Source: Rhizodiscina lignyota (taxonomy: Eukaryota; Ascomycota; Dothideomycetes; Aulographales; Rhizodiscinaceae). Taken from it: a DNA stretch of 64,000 nucleotides. Both the position numbers and the translations under genes were made by a program. The notes below the pieces were generated by a model that was not told the origin of the DNA, ran no database searches, and worked only from the letters and a program-made list of their open reading frames with translations. Shown here one piece after another: positions 33,527-44,793 of the stretch; position 1 is the stretch's first letter, and each line of letters opens with the position of its first letter. The stretch spans positions 3,072,453-3,136,452 of the forward strand of contig ML978122.1 in assembly GCA_010015805.1 (NCBI GenBank), given 5' to 3'.

Positions 33527-36434
33527 ATGTCAGACCAAGTTCACGACCACGAGCTGCAGCCTGAGGCTACTGAAGGCTTCAAGGTTGGCGAGAAGAAAAC
33601 CATCGACGAATATCAGAAGTTGGGTAAGCTTTAGATTTCATGTTCAATATTCCCGAGGCCATACCTGCCACCGCTGCATCATCGGACTACTGCCTTGGAT
33701 ACCACTGCCTTTGTGGATGACCCTCGATTATGCCTTCCAACGACGAAACACTGGACCAAAACAATGTCTTCTGGCCCTCAGGACTATGCATCCTCCACAC
33801 AAATTCCCGAGCTTCAACATCCCATACTCTCGCTCTTACCAATCATCTCAAATCGTGCGATATCTCTACACATATGCGATCGTTACTAGTTGCGATCGCT
33901 TTCATCTCATATCAAAATGTCGCTTGGCGTTCCCGGAAGAGTCCCCCCTATGCGAAAGCGAGACTGGTTCAGTCCAGCTGTCATTCCTCTCGCTATCAAG
34001 TTTTTCCCACATGCTTGCCGCAAGCTGCCTCACAAGATTTCCGAATGGCGCCGAGGGGACTCGCTGTTTGCACAGTTCTGGCGCCGAAGAGCTCAATCAA
34101 CATCCACATACTTGACCAACGAAGAAGATCCAACAATGTCCGGGGCTTTGTCACCAAGAGGGCGTAGGCCTAACCATGCTCTCCAAGCCGTCGAAGCCGT
34201 CAAAGCCAAAGTCCATAATCTCAAAGGAAGAAGACGTCTACCGGCCCGGGAAAGCAAACGCGGCCGTATTTTCGGAGCGTTCAAGATCAAAACAAAACGC
34301 AAGAAAACTCGGCCACCGCTTGATGGCTACGAGCAGGAGCAGGAGGCAATACAACCATCTCCTCCCGAAAGTCTAAAAGGGTCGGCTGTCTGTCCTTGCA
34401 ACCCCAGACGTTTTCCTCGACTTCGAGACAGCAGTGATGACGACAGTGACGTTGGCGATGTGCACACTTTGCAACTGGACAGCCATTGGTCTGTTTCAAC
34501 AAAGTCACAGAAGCAAATGACAAGATTACTTCCAACAATCACTTTCCAGGGCAGGCCTATATTCAGGAATCCATTTTCGCCGTCGGAAATCCTTCCAGAG
34601 GGCCGAATTGCTGTGGACAAGCAAAAATGCGACGGAACAACAAATGTAAAATTAGTCCAACCTCGTGAGCCGGACAGTGGGATAGGGTCGACCACCAAAC
34701 TTGTCCAATTTGAGCATCCGCCGGAGACCAGCCCTCAACTGGATCATCAACTGCCCGAACGGATGTCGCCTGTGTCTCAAAATATTGCTCGGGACACCTT
34801 ACGACGCCGCATCCGACAGGATTTCCATGAGTCGGTGGTTTTTATCAGGGGAGCAGGTATGCTAACATATTTCTTTCATGTCAGATGCAAATGATGAGTC
34901 CCTTCGTAAATGGAAGGAGTCTCTTGGCATTGGCTCTGGCACTAGTGTTTCTGACCCGAATGATGCGCGCAAGGTCGTCATCTTAAGTCTAGGCTTAGAG
35001 GTGAGCACTTCATCCATTTCAACTTCTTGTCCGACTGCAGAATGCTAAGTCAACCCAGGTCGAAGGCCGTCCCGACATCATAATCGACCTGAAGCAGCCG
35101 GGAGCGGTCGACAAGCTGAAGGACCAACCGTTCACGATCAAGGAAGGATCGACGTTCAGGATGAAGGCTATCTTCAGAGTTCAACACCAGGTTCTCTCGG
35201 GCCTGAAGTACCTTCAGGTGGCAAAGAGGATGGGGATGAGCGACAAGATGCAGGAGATGATCGTAAGTTTCGCATTGATTCATATATTTGAGCAGCACGA
35301 CAGTGCCCCTCCATGGACTTCTGCCCACACTTTTCGCTCATTGCACTCTTTCATCGATCCCCGGAGACATGCTATTGCCATATCCGTTTACGTTACGCAA
35401 AGACGGCCGCGAGCTAGGGTATGTGCTGACGCTATCACAGGGAAGCTACAGTCCGAACACCACGGACAAGCCAACTTACGAGAAGAAGTGTCAGTAATCT
35501 CCTCTTCTTCTGCTGTTAAATCTACATGCTCTTCTTTTTCGTTTATTCCCACGCCGCCCGAAGGACTGCATACCAGGAAATTTCGGCCCACGTTCCGCGA
35601 GCACGAGCCCAATGTCGACGAAGGCCGCATTAACAAGATTGGCGTCCTCTTCGCCGAGGCCAATTTTATTCTGAATGGCTTGCGTCGGACTAATCCCAAT
35701 AGTCCAAATAGTGAGTATGCGGCGCCCCATCAACCGAACGGATTTCAGCGTGGATATTCAGGATTGCATCCGTGCAACTGCCCTGTGACGCCTGGATGTC
35801 TACAACTGCCGCAGGCTCAGCCATTCAACCTCCCTATTGCGGATGGCATGCAACATACGCCTGATCCAGCGTTCTATCAGCATCCACATGCTTCACTGGT
35901 ACCTGGCGTTACTGCACCTAATGGCTGGCATCCTCCACCGGCTCCACCGTTCTACCCGCCTCCATATCCCTGGCCGACTGGATACGCCCCTGGTCCCGCG
36001 TTCTACCCGCCACCATACGTCTGGCCATATGGGTGCCCCCGTGTGATGTACGGTGCGCAACACCCACTTGCCCAGGCGTTCCACCAGCCTCCTCATGGGA
36101 CGACCGGCTACCATCCCCCTCCGATCAATGGCGCTCCACACCTGGATTCCCCGCCGCTGAACACGCAGTCCCCACTCTCCCGTAATGGACATGACTACTA
36201 CGAAGATGATGTTTACAGTGATGAGGATGGATTGTTTGTGTTTTCTATCTGCATCGCAATATGGTATTGAGCCTTGAATCGCTGACATCTGTTTTTGTTA
36301 CAGTCGAACCCCAGACCGCCCCGACCGGAATGATTGCTCGTGGCCACTATAACGCGGTTTCCAAGTTCGTCGACGACGACAACGAGACGCATCTCAAGTT
36401 CGAGTGGAGCTTCGACATCAAGAAAGACTGGTAA
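33527..36434 (+). CDS. rdi1: Rho GDP-dissociation inhibitor (RhoGDI)
   Basis: Exons 33527-33623, 34885-35000, 35059-35262, 35441-35489 and 36304-36434 encode 198 residues, the normal RhoGDI length. Family blocks are in order: DEYQKLDANDESLRKWKESLG (the N-terminal switch-binding arm), KEGSTFRMKAIFRVQHQVLSGLKY, SYSPNTTDKPTYEKKF, and GHYNAVSKFVDDD...EWSFDIKKDW at the end. RhoGDI extracts prenylated Rho GTPases such as Cdc42 and Rho1 from membranes and holds them GDP-bound. Introns 2 and 3 are 58 and 178 bp, but introns 1 and 4 are 1261 and 814 bp, far above the rest of the window, and both hold long open frames (see the interleaved candidate). The gene itself looks intact. Confidence 0.93.
33917..36270 (+). 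CDS. Candidate gene interleaved with RhoGDI (or alternative-exon isoform)
   Basis: RhoGDI intron 1 holds a frame open from 33890, with ATG at 33917 in an AAAATG context, for 313 codons to a GTATGC donor at 34857. Intron 4 holds another open frame to TGA at 36268-36270. Joining 33917-34856 to 35495-36270 (acceptor TGTCAG) keeps phase and gives 571 residues. Part 1 is basic (KTKRKKTRPP) then Ser/Asp-rich; part 2 has FREHEPNVDEGRINKIG followed by a Pro/Tyr-rich region (PPPAPPFYPPPYPW). The chosen acceptor overlaps the RhoGDI exon 4 donor, and the whole model is inference. No family is recognised. Alternatives are longer RhoGDI isoforms or two unrelated chance frames; long open length with biased but protein-like composition argues against pure chance. 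Confidence 0.4.
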
Positions 36435-36835
36435 TGTACTTTGCGACACACGTAAACGAGACTCTTGAGGATGGCAGGCGCACGGAGAGGTTGTTTAGGG
36501 AGCGGCTAGAGATCGACGTGCCTTTCACTTTTCATCTGTTTGCGAACCCGAGCCTGCATGGAGCTAGCATTTGCAGCGGTTTGCAATTGCAATTGCAATT
36601 AGCATGAGATTGATATTTTCAAGTCTGTCTTTAGCCCTCTAGAAAATTCTGAATTACACGTCATTTCAGATACACGGCATAATTCATCGGGAAGTCACTC
36701 TCATCAACCGTAATAGAAAGTCCAAGCCAGGTATACGAAGCAATAGGAGATCCATCTTATGTTGCCCAAGCCAGGGATATCGAGCTGAAACGTCGTCATG
36801 TGGTAGTGATATGCGACGCGGACCAATGTCTCTCT
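36435..36835. other. Convergent 3' flank, RhoGDI / F-box gene
   Basis: About 400 bp between stop codons. A short (GCAATT)n-like repeat occurs at about 36578-36600. Nothing else is visible. Confidence 0.4.
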
Positions 36836-38504
36836 TCACAAAGAGAGATATCCGAACGACACTGTCTGGCGCGGCTTGGATTGTTCGATGGTGTCGCTGA
36901 GTTTCCAGAACGCGGTTGGTCCGCATGGACCTTGGTCGTCATAGTCCCTAATCAAGAGCTTAGCGAGAACGCACAAAGGACAGATGCATTTGGGTTGGGA
37001 ATGAAGACATACTTATCAAACCACGTTCCAATGACACCACGGCTAGAACGCAAGCCGCCGACCTGGATGCCTTCGCTCTTCCATCGTTCCTCACTGCAGG
37101 AATTGTCAATGCTGCCGTTTCGCACCTCAACAGGAGACTTACCCATGGAACACGGAAATCGTCGTCCACCGGACTTCTCCCTCGGGTGTAAGTCTGACGG
37201 TGCCTTTGAAGACTACTTAGCCTCTCTTTCAGCCTGCTGCCTCCGCTCAACAAAATAAATGAATCACTTACCCCTGATAGCCGAATTGGCGTTCGGGTCC
37301 CAGCTCGGATGCATCGAGTGCGAGGACCCTCTGAAATGTACGACAGGCAGAGCAGGGTTGTCATTCGGTCCTGGTGCCTCGATTTTTGTGGGGTACAGCT
37401 TCATGGTGATGAGACGGATTGCTTCTTCCCGGTGGATCGGGTCCCGGGGTTCTGCGCGCGGGATGTCGGTGCTAAAGTTGAAGAGGTAGAAGTCATTGTA
37501 GTCGAGGAAGCAGACTACCCTTCTCCACGTTCCATGAATGTTATAAGGATCAACTTGCTGCAGATCCAATCCCGGCTCCTTCACCAAATTCATTCCGTCT
37601 CCTCTCCACTTCGCAGCCTCCATGCGGTCTCCTGTCATCCCCGCAAACGGTGTGTCCCAGACAATATCTACACCGTGATGTTCGCTGAAGTGCCGCATGT
37701 TATGTCCCAGCACCACCATGATCGCCTCCACTTTCTCCCAATCGACTATCAGCCCTCCACCCCACTCCTCGCCTGACTCGTCGAGGAAAGGCCCCCAAAG
37801 GTTGTTGTCGGTATAACCGCGGATGTCGTACACAACTGATCGCGCATAAGGGAAGGTCGGCGAGTTGCAACTTCTGCTGACATTGTCGATCTTGGTGCCG
37901 TAGAGGGAGTGCAGTTTTGCGGAGAATTGGCGCTCCTCTTTCGTGAGCTGTGACGTCGATTCTGTCGCGCGGATGAAGAGTGTGGAGCGCGAGAGGAAGG
38001 AATCCTTATTCCGTGGTTCCTGAAAACGGGAATGTAGGAATTGGACGTTTCGTGAGACATGTGGATCTGGATTGGCCGTCGCGAGTAGAGAAGACGTGGC
38101 AGACGTGACGAAGGAGATATGCGCTTGCTGTCTCATGTTCAGAATGTTGTTCTATGCCATCAATCGGTCAGCGGGAAGTCTAGACATACTTTTGTCTCGT
38201 CGTCGGACGTTTCAAGCAGCTTCTGCAGCTTCACGACCTCCTTCAGCCTTTCGATGTAGTGCGGGTCACCATCTGGTGAGCCAGCAGCGGGATCATCCTG
38301 TGTTGGTAAGCCAAAAGAGATATACGCTCGGAGGGCCTGGTTTACAAGGTGTTGTAGGTAAAGCTCCTTGAAGAGCAGCCGATTACTCGTCACATAGCTT
38401 TGTAGCGTCTTGCATGTTGCGGAGATAGCGGCGAGATCAGCGGGTTCGACCTGGATGAAGATGTGGTGGAGGATCTCATGAGCGAGTTCTAGGAGGGACG
38501 CCAT
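36836..38504 (-). CDS. F-box protein
   Basis: Five exons (38190-38504, 37272-38151, 37143-37203, 37013-37093, 36836-36947) with introns of 38, 68, 49 and 65 bp encode 482 residues, phases consistent. The F-box is at the very N terminus (LLELAHEILHHIFIQVEPADLAAISATC..., residues 4-45). The rest matches a fungal F-box group with the blocks RSVVYDIRGYTDNNLWGPF, WEKVEAIMVVLGHNM, GTWRRVVCFLDYNDFYLFNF and, near the end, ERWKSEGIQVGG and GTWFDKDYD. F-box proteins bind Skp1 and deliver targets to SCF ubiquitin ligases; the target is unknown. The 38-bp intron is the shortest I accept here; it has a GTATGT donor, a GCTGAC branch and a CATAG acceptor. Confidence 0.85.
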
Positions 38505-39044
38505 CGCGTGAGCATCTCCTACTGCTCATCGCAGCTCATGAAGAGAAGAAAGAAAGGGACGGATCACGGCAGTGGTTTGCGTGAGGTTGCAGTGGATGAT
38601 ACCATCAGTCATAGGCCGTCTGCCCCTCTATCGGCAAATCGCTATAATGTCACAGCTATCAATTTCGCCGAGCACTTACAACAGTCCCAAATTGTTCTTG
38701 CTGGACTTCAAATTAATCTGGCTTTTGCTCTGATCTCGCTTTCAGCCCTAGATCAGTTTACAGAAGTGCAGGCTTTGGTTGCACTATGCGAAATCCAACA
38801 CAGTCAACTCGGGACTCTTCCGTACAGCAGCTTTTATTGGCGAGATAGCTTTGTCGGCGGGACATTATAACCAGCGCGCGACGTCCCCGGCCTTAACGCC
38901 TGAATAAGCTGTTAAAGCCGTATGACAGGGGATCCCGAGAAGGAGACTTTCCCTTTTGAAGACACTTCCATTCTGTACTGGAGCAAACCAACATCAACCC
39001 CTTTGTGCCAGTTCAACCCTCTAACACCCAAAAGCCTTTCGAAT
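38505..39044. promoter_or_regulatory. Divergent region, F-box / DUF423 genes
   Basis: A 120-codon frame at 38508-38870 has no recognised motif and starts 4 bp from the F-box ATG on the other strand, so it is not called. Confidence 0.35.
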
Positions 39045-39846
39045 ATGTCAACCTTGTGGACAATCGGCTGCATCTACGGCGGCGCGTCTGTCGTCCTCGG
39101 TGCCTTCGGAGCCCATGGCTTGAAGCGTCGAATTGCTGACCCGGCGCGCCTCAGCAACTGGAACACGGCGGCACAATATCAGGTATGAGCGTTTCAGCTT
39201 CTCAGACATCGGCCGCCAGCTGAATACTCCCTTTCGATGCATGTGTCTTCTCTAGTTGCTTGGAAGAGCTTGGATTTGGGAATCATGCTGCCGTCGACGT
39301 CTAAATCAAGGGTTGCTCGTGTTCTGTGCATGTGATGTCGCCGATTGTAGCTTTTCCAGTTGCGCGGAACCGTTTCGCTAGGCTTCATGTATAATGTCTA
39401 GCGTACCGGTGGAACCTACACCTCAACGGTCCCAAAGTTCTGCGTGGGAAACTGTGGGGTTGGGGATTGGTAAAACGCATCGACCACCCTTTTCACAGCA
39501 ACGTAACGGCAGCGCAGACCCCATGGAATACCAACCTCCATTTATTTCTCAATGGAGTGAAAGCGTCTGAAACAGAATCCACTAACGAAACATTCAGCTC
39601 ATGCACTCGACAGCCCTTCTCATCACATCACTGGCGCCTCAATGCCGTGCATCATCCATCGCTGGCGTGTTCTTCACAACTGGCATGACGATGTTCAGCG
39701 GCTCGCTCTACCTCCTCACCCTTGATCCGCAGCGCTTCAAGTTCATGGGTCCCGTAACGCCGCTTGGGGGCATGTGTATGATCGGAGGCTGGATTGCGCT
39801 GGCGTTTGCGAGCCGGGGACGAGTCAGGCTGCCTCCCAGCGCATAA
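39045..39846 (+). CDS. DUF423/TMEM256-like small membrane protein
   Basis: Exons 39045-39182 and 39598-39846 encode 128 residues, the usual family size. The conserved N terminus GGASVVLGAFGAHGLKRR is followed after WNTAAQYQ by LMHSTALLITSL, then hydrophobic helices with FTTGMTMFSGSLYLL and FMGPVTPLGGMCMIGGW. Four transmembrane helices are expected. The molecular role of DUF423/TMEM256 proteins is not established; the mammalian member is reported in mitochondria. The intron (39183-39597, 415 bp) is several times longer than typical here, with no convincing ORF inside. Confidence 0.88.
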
Positions 39847-40091
39847 AATATATCACATCTTACCAGCGTTGGCAGGGAAATTGGAAGCGGATGGTACTGG
39901 TAATAAATTCAATTGTACGTGTTTGGGGTTTGCGAATATTGGAATCAATCGCATCTCACTTCTCGTCGAAGTTGGAACGCCGCTCTGATAGAAAGAAATT
40001 GTATGAGATATTTAAGAGATCACTTACCTGTATCATTCTCGCTGGCGCCATGCCTATTCTCCCATCTTACTGACCTTACCCTTACAACTGT

Positions 40092-42173
40092 TTACAGAGT
40101 TGCCATCCAATTCTCTCTCTGGAGGACCTGATCATACCTCTGCCTCACGTGTGCAGCCGACCGAATGTCCTCATTCCTCGAGAACCTTTGGCTTTCCGGG
40201 ACCTCTTCATTGGTAGCAATGATGTACCTGTAGCCCGCCAGGAACAGATAGATCAGGTCAGAGCCAGCATGGCCGGCAATAACATGATTGATCAACTCGA
40301 CAGCCTTGGTATAGAAATCCAAGATGGCGAGCCGACTGTTCTTAGCCGTAAAGTCGAAGTTGGGGTTGACTTCCAAGTGCAGCGCATGCGCCCAAGCGCT
40401 GAGGATAGTGTGGATGCTAGACGACGCCTCGGCCGTCTGCACCTCAATCTCTTCATTGGATTTGGCTTTGAATTTCTTTTCACGAACCTTCATGCTTTCA
40501 GTGTCTCTCTGCGCCGGACTGGGAACGTATCGCATCTTCATGAAGTTGACCGAGGGGCTATGGTGGTGAGCTTGGCCGGAGTACCAGCATAAGCTTTCCA
40601 CGATGGTCTTGACATGGTCTTCCACGTCATCTTGAGCTACACCTTCACGTAAGAGCTCAGGAGCGCTGTCGTACACGTCTATGCGAGGCATTCCAGCAGT
40701 GTTGGGCTCCGGCGGGCCTCCAACCATGGGCGGAACGTGAACCACGAAGAGGATCCAGTGCGGTCGTTGATCTTCGGAGTTATCAGTGTCCTTCGCTGAT
40801 GCTGAGCTAGCTTCTGAGGGCTCATTATCTGCAGACTCTCCTTCAGAGCCCTTGAGCTCTGTTTCCCCCTCAGATCCTTTGCTGCTTGCTTCCTTGGAGG
40901 CTCCTTTCACCTTCTTGGGGGTGGCAGGGGGCTTCTCCATGCTGAACGGCAGACGAGGTCCTGCCTTTTCTTGAGCTTTCTTCGCATCCTCCTTCTCCTC
41001 TTTCGGGTAGTTGTAGACGTACGGGAAATAGAACACGCGTCGCGGCCGACCTACCCTTTGCGGCGAGTCCACTCCGCGCACCCACTTATTCAAATTCTCC
41101 CCGTCAATAATGCTAAATTGGCATCCACGAACGGGGTCGCTGTCATATCTAATGGACTCCGTTACGGCAGCGATGGCGGTGATGATCTCCTCCCTGAATA
41201 GGCCTTCGTTAGAAATGTTGAGCCCCTCTGGCTCAGAGTCATCACTGGAGTCGTCGCTGCTGTCAGGGTCAGACTCTTCGCCGTCCTCCTCCTTCTTCTC
41301 CGCCTCCTTGCGGACCTTCTCATTCAACGCCTGCATTCGCTTGGTGTACGTGCTCTTCAACGAGCTCGGATTTGGTGGAGCATTCTTGTCCTTCTTCTTG
41401 CTCTTCTTCGGAGTCGGGTTCGCATCCGTCTCCTTCTGTGACCTCTTCCTCTTCTTACCTGATTGCTCCTCAGAATCATCCGCTGGAGCGGGCGCAGCAT
41501 CCTTTATCTTAGTCGGCATATTATCCCCCGGCTTTGTCGGTCCTTTCAAAGTTGTCGGAGTCGGCATAGATGCTACACCACCTGCTGAAACAGGCTTAGC
41601 AGGCGTCTTTGTCGGCTGTGATACATAAGAGGCAGCGCCTGGGTCCGAACCAGGCTTCTTCGTTGCCGGCGCCGGCATATTAAACTTGAACCCGGAAGAT
41701 GCTACACCTTCCGTTGAAGGAAGTTTAGCAGGCGTCCTCGTCGGGTTTGGCACATCAGAGGCTGGGCTTGGGTCTGAAGTAGGTTCCTTCGCTGGAGTAA
41801 TGGGAGTAGAGGTAGCTGGTGCCGTCGCAGACGCGACCATATCTAAATAAGGCATTAGTTCAAGCTTCCGCGAAGCCCAATAATGGACGTTCGGAAAGGA
41901 CAAATTCAACGCTAAAGATTCCGCATCCTCGACGTCCTTTGCCGTTCTGGCTTGGAAAGGAGAGTCAGACTTACCTTGTTTGGCCCCTTCTCCCTCCGCC
42001 TCTGAATGAACACTGGTGTGGACACTGATAACGTCCGAATCATATTCGTCTGCCTTGTCCATCTCTGTCTTCTGGCGTTTATCTAACACACTGTCGATGC
42101 TTCTACCATTTGCATCTGAATGAGTGCGCTTCCGCTTTCCTGCCGGGGTGTTGATTGGGGTGAATGAGCTCAT
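40092..42173 (-). CDS. Ulp1-like pseudoprotease (catalytic Cys replaced by Ser)
   Basis: One exon encodes 693 residues from ATG at 42171-42173 (MSSFTPINTPAGKRKRTHSD); the frame is open further upstream, but that part reads like leader sequence. The first ~430 residues are disordered and Pro/Ser/Lys-rich with nuclear-localisation-like KKRKR. The C-terminal domain is paralogous to the protease at 1015-2601: PHWILFV, VYDSAPE, then EVQTAEASSSIHTILSAW aligned with the active QAGGVECGMHVILNAW. His, Asp and Gln positions remain, but Cys is Ser585 (codon at 40419-40421, one base from a Cys codon) and the following Gly is also Ser. The protein cannot be a cysteine protease and may bind a SUMO-like partner or inhibit its active paralogue. 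Extra insertions separate the His and Asp motifs. Confidence 0.82.
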   Translation of the reverse strand: MSSFTPINTPAGKRKRTHSDANGRSIDSVLDKRQKTEMDKADEYDSDVISVHTSVHSEAEGEGAKQGKSDSPFQARTAKDVEDAESLALNLSFPNVHYWASRKLELMPYLDMVASATAPATSTPITPAKEPTSDPSPASDVPNPTRTPAKLPSTEGVASSGFKFNMPAPATKKPGSDPGAASYVSQPTKTPAKPVSAGGVASMPTPTTLKGPTKPGDNMPTKIKDAAPAPADDSEEQSGKKRKRSQKETDANPTPKKSKKKDKNAPPNPSSLKSTYTKRMQALNEKVRKEAEKKEEDGEESDPDSSDDSSDDSEPEGLNISNEGLFREEIITAIAAVTESIRYDSDPVRGCQFSIIDGENLNKWVRGVDSPQRVGRPRRVFYFPYVYNYPKEEKEDAKKAQEKAGPRLPFSMEKPPATPKKVKGASKEASSKGSEGETELKGSEGESADNEPSEASSASAKDTDNSEDQRPHWILFVVHVPPMVGGPPEPNTAGMPRIDVYDSAPELLREGVAQDDVEDHVKTIVESLCWYSGQAHHHSPSVNFMKMRYVPSPAQRDTESMKVREKKFKAKSNEEIEVQTAEASSSIHTILSAWAHALHLEVNPNFDFTAKNSRLAILDFYTKAVELINHVIAGHAGSDLIYLFLAGYRYIIATNEEVPESQRFSRNEDIRSAAHVRQRYDQVLQRENWMATL

Positions 42174-43939
42174 TGTTAGTGGGATATTATCAGTAAGTGT
42201 ATAGATGTGTGGGGAAATGCGTCCTCCTATGTTTGTCAACTGTGCAGAAGTCAGTTGGTAAGAATGCGGGTCTAAGATCGCAGCAAGACTTTGAAACTGA
42301 TTGTTTTCTGTCCCTTGGAAGGTGTTGCTTGTTTCTTCGCCTGATCCGCTGGTGTCGTTGGGTGAGCTGAATAGAAACCGTTGATACCTATACATATAAT
42401 CCGTGAGATGTATAAGAAAAAAGGAAATAACGTAAAACTTAATACCACAACAGTTTGTCGATGTTGAAAAAGTACTCGTCTGGTGCGAGCAGGCGCACGC
42501 GTTTTGAACCAGCGGCGGCATTGAATGTCCTGGAGCCATGGAACAAAGGTTCGTGAGTTATTGACGCCTGTCGTCCTTTGAGTTCTCAAAAATTCTTCAA
42601 GGACAATTGTCCCGTCCACTTGAGAACAAGACGCTTGGAGGGCCATTGTCCTCGACTCACAAACACGAACAAAGAATTAACTCCAGTCGGCCGCCAAGAC
42701 AATGGACCATCGTCTGGAATATCAACGAAACCACAGCCCCGCAATTATTCTAGTCAGCGCGGGAGGAATTAAAGAATTAATTGTCGAGCGACACGATTCA
42801 TACCAACCCGCTCTTAAATTATACGCGAGATGCAGCTGTAACGGACCGAGTGTCTTGAAAGGGATATGGACAAGGAGTGCTCTGTGGCCGGAGGACGTGC
42901 ACTGCGCGGCTGCCCAGTTCTGAACCGGGCAACCTGGTCGTAAGCGGAAGCCCAAGGATCGGGGAGATCGGGGACCCCAAAATACGGAGCGTAATGATGA
43001 TGAACGTGTCTCACGCTCGCGTGTGCCTGGCGGGGTATTGCGAAAGCGAGAACAAAATGGTGGTGATGCTTAGTCGATTGGTGCGTTAGATCGGCTTTGC
43101 GGTGGATCATCAGCGCGAGAACTTGCCTCAATTGCGTGGCGAGAGGATGAAGTTGACATTGGAGGACATTGCTCGCTGCGGAAGAATCTGTCACTCGGTT
43201 GACGTGAGAGGCATGTTGGAACACGAGGAAGAAATGTGTGATATTTGTCTTTCCGAACGCCTACGGTAGCGAATGGCACTACCGTCGATGAAGGATGATT
43301 CAAAGAATCTTCAGATGCCGAACTCCCAATGACTATTCTTCAAGAGGGATGACAAAGGTGCAGAGTGCATTTCTCGGGCCTTGGAATTTAGCAAAACACC
43401 ACAAACACCGCCAAAAACGCATAGAAACAAGGGGATCTCAGCCACCAAGGACCAAGAACGGGGGGAATAGTAAAAACAGGTACTGAGCAAGCAGTGCATG
43501 AAAAGGATAGTTAAATGGAGTAAGTGATGACTAGCATCCTCGACACACGGTTCTGCCGAGAGCCACGAAGATTTCCGCTGTTCCTTTTCTCCTCCATTGC
43601 AGTGAGAATGACGAGCAGATCGCAGAAATGAACAAGTGCAAAGTCTGCCTGCGGTCCCTGATAAAGTGTCCTGTCCGGCAAGGAATCCTAGACCGGTAGA
43701 AGGAAGAGAGGGCCGCCAGCCTCCATAGCATAGCCTTTGAAAGTTTTTGTTGCGAGGCATAATCGTGTCCTCCGCCTCGCATGATCCATGCACATCCAGC
43801 ATTTTGACTTTTCCATTTTCCAGAGAAGTTCTTTTTCACATTCCGTTACCCAATGCTCTTGATATCTTGACTTCGTTCGTCCACATCCACACGCTGGCCG
43901 TATCTTTGCCCCATGCTTCATGTCACACCAGAAAGCCAA
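42174..43939. other. Intergenic stretch
   Basis: About 1.8 kb containing the promoter of the Ulp1-like paralogue and the 3' flank of RAS. Frames here overlap on both strands without recognisable motifs. Confidence 0.35.
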
Positions 43940-44793
43940 TCACATCACTACGCAGCATCCACATCCCTTCCTCTCATTCTCGCCGTCCATCTCCATCTTT
44001 TGCGGTGCCGACGCGGGCACGCCGGAGCCGTAGCCGGACATTTCCTTGTTGTACCTTCTGATTTCGCGGACAATGTCGTAGAATGCTTGGTCGACGTTTT
44101 TGCGGGACTTGGCGGAAGTTTCGATGAATTTGCAGCCGAACTGTCTGGCAAGATCCTGGCCCTCTATAAGTGCAGAATATTAGCATCGATATGGGAAGAT
44201 GCATGGTAGAGCCATGTTGTAAGAAGCATGCTTAAGACTAACCTTGTGTTGTGACCTGTCTCTCCGACTCCAGATCGCACTTGTTGCCGACAACGATGAT
44301 GGGGAAGTAGTCCTTGTCCTTCACTCTCAGGATCTGCTGCTGGAAGGTGAGGATCTCCTCGAATGACTGCCGTGACGTTATCGAGTAGACGAGCAGGAAG
44401 CCCTCGCCGGTCCGCATGTATTGCTCCCGCATCGCAGAGTATTCTTCTTGGCCAGCAGTATCCAGTACGTCCAACAGAGCGACTTCATCGTCGATGACGC
44501 ACTGCTTGCGGTACGAGTCTACAAATCGGTTGTCAGTCCCTGTTCCTGACAAGTGCGGGCTTGGCGCCGACGGCGACGGAGAGGATACCTTCAATTGTAG
44601 GGTCATATTCGTCGACGAAGTGGCTTTGTATGAGCTGGATGGTCAAGCAGGATTTGCCCACACCACCGCCGCCCACCACGACCAACTTGTATTCCCGCAA
44701 AAACTGTAGTGAAAAGTTGCGTCAGTCCCAAAGCCCTGTGCTATGACCCAGAGTGCCGGGACACGTCCGGAATGGGCGTACCTTTGATGCCAT
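43940..44793 (-). CDS. ras1: Ras GTPase
   Basis: Four exons (44782-44793, 44589-44703, 44243-44518, 43940-44163) with introns of 78, 70 and 79 bp encode 208 residues; the first exon codes only MASK. The P-loop is GGGGVGKS (15-22, the usual fungal Ras form), switch I YDPTIEDSYRKQ, switch [26 protein letters not shown] and ETSAK complete the nucleotide pocket. The tail ends in CGCCVVM, a CaaX box with adjacent palmitoylable Cys, so plasma-membrane anchoring is expected. It is the orthologue of fungal RasA/Ras1, acting upstream of cAMP and MAPK signalling in growth and morphogenesis. No unusual substitution is seen. Confidence 0.97.

Noticed and set aside
39183-39597. Nested gene in the DUF423 intron
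   Set aside because: Only frames of 64-73 codons without motifs or good starts are present.
42174-42539. N-terminal extension of the Ulp1-like pseudoprotease by 122 codons
   Set aside because: The frame is open, but the sequence resembles a leader with a stretch of hydrophobic and aromatic residues, and the ATG at 42173 begins a composition like that of its paralogue.
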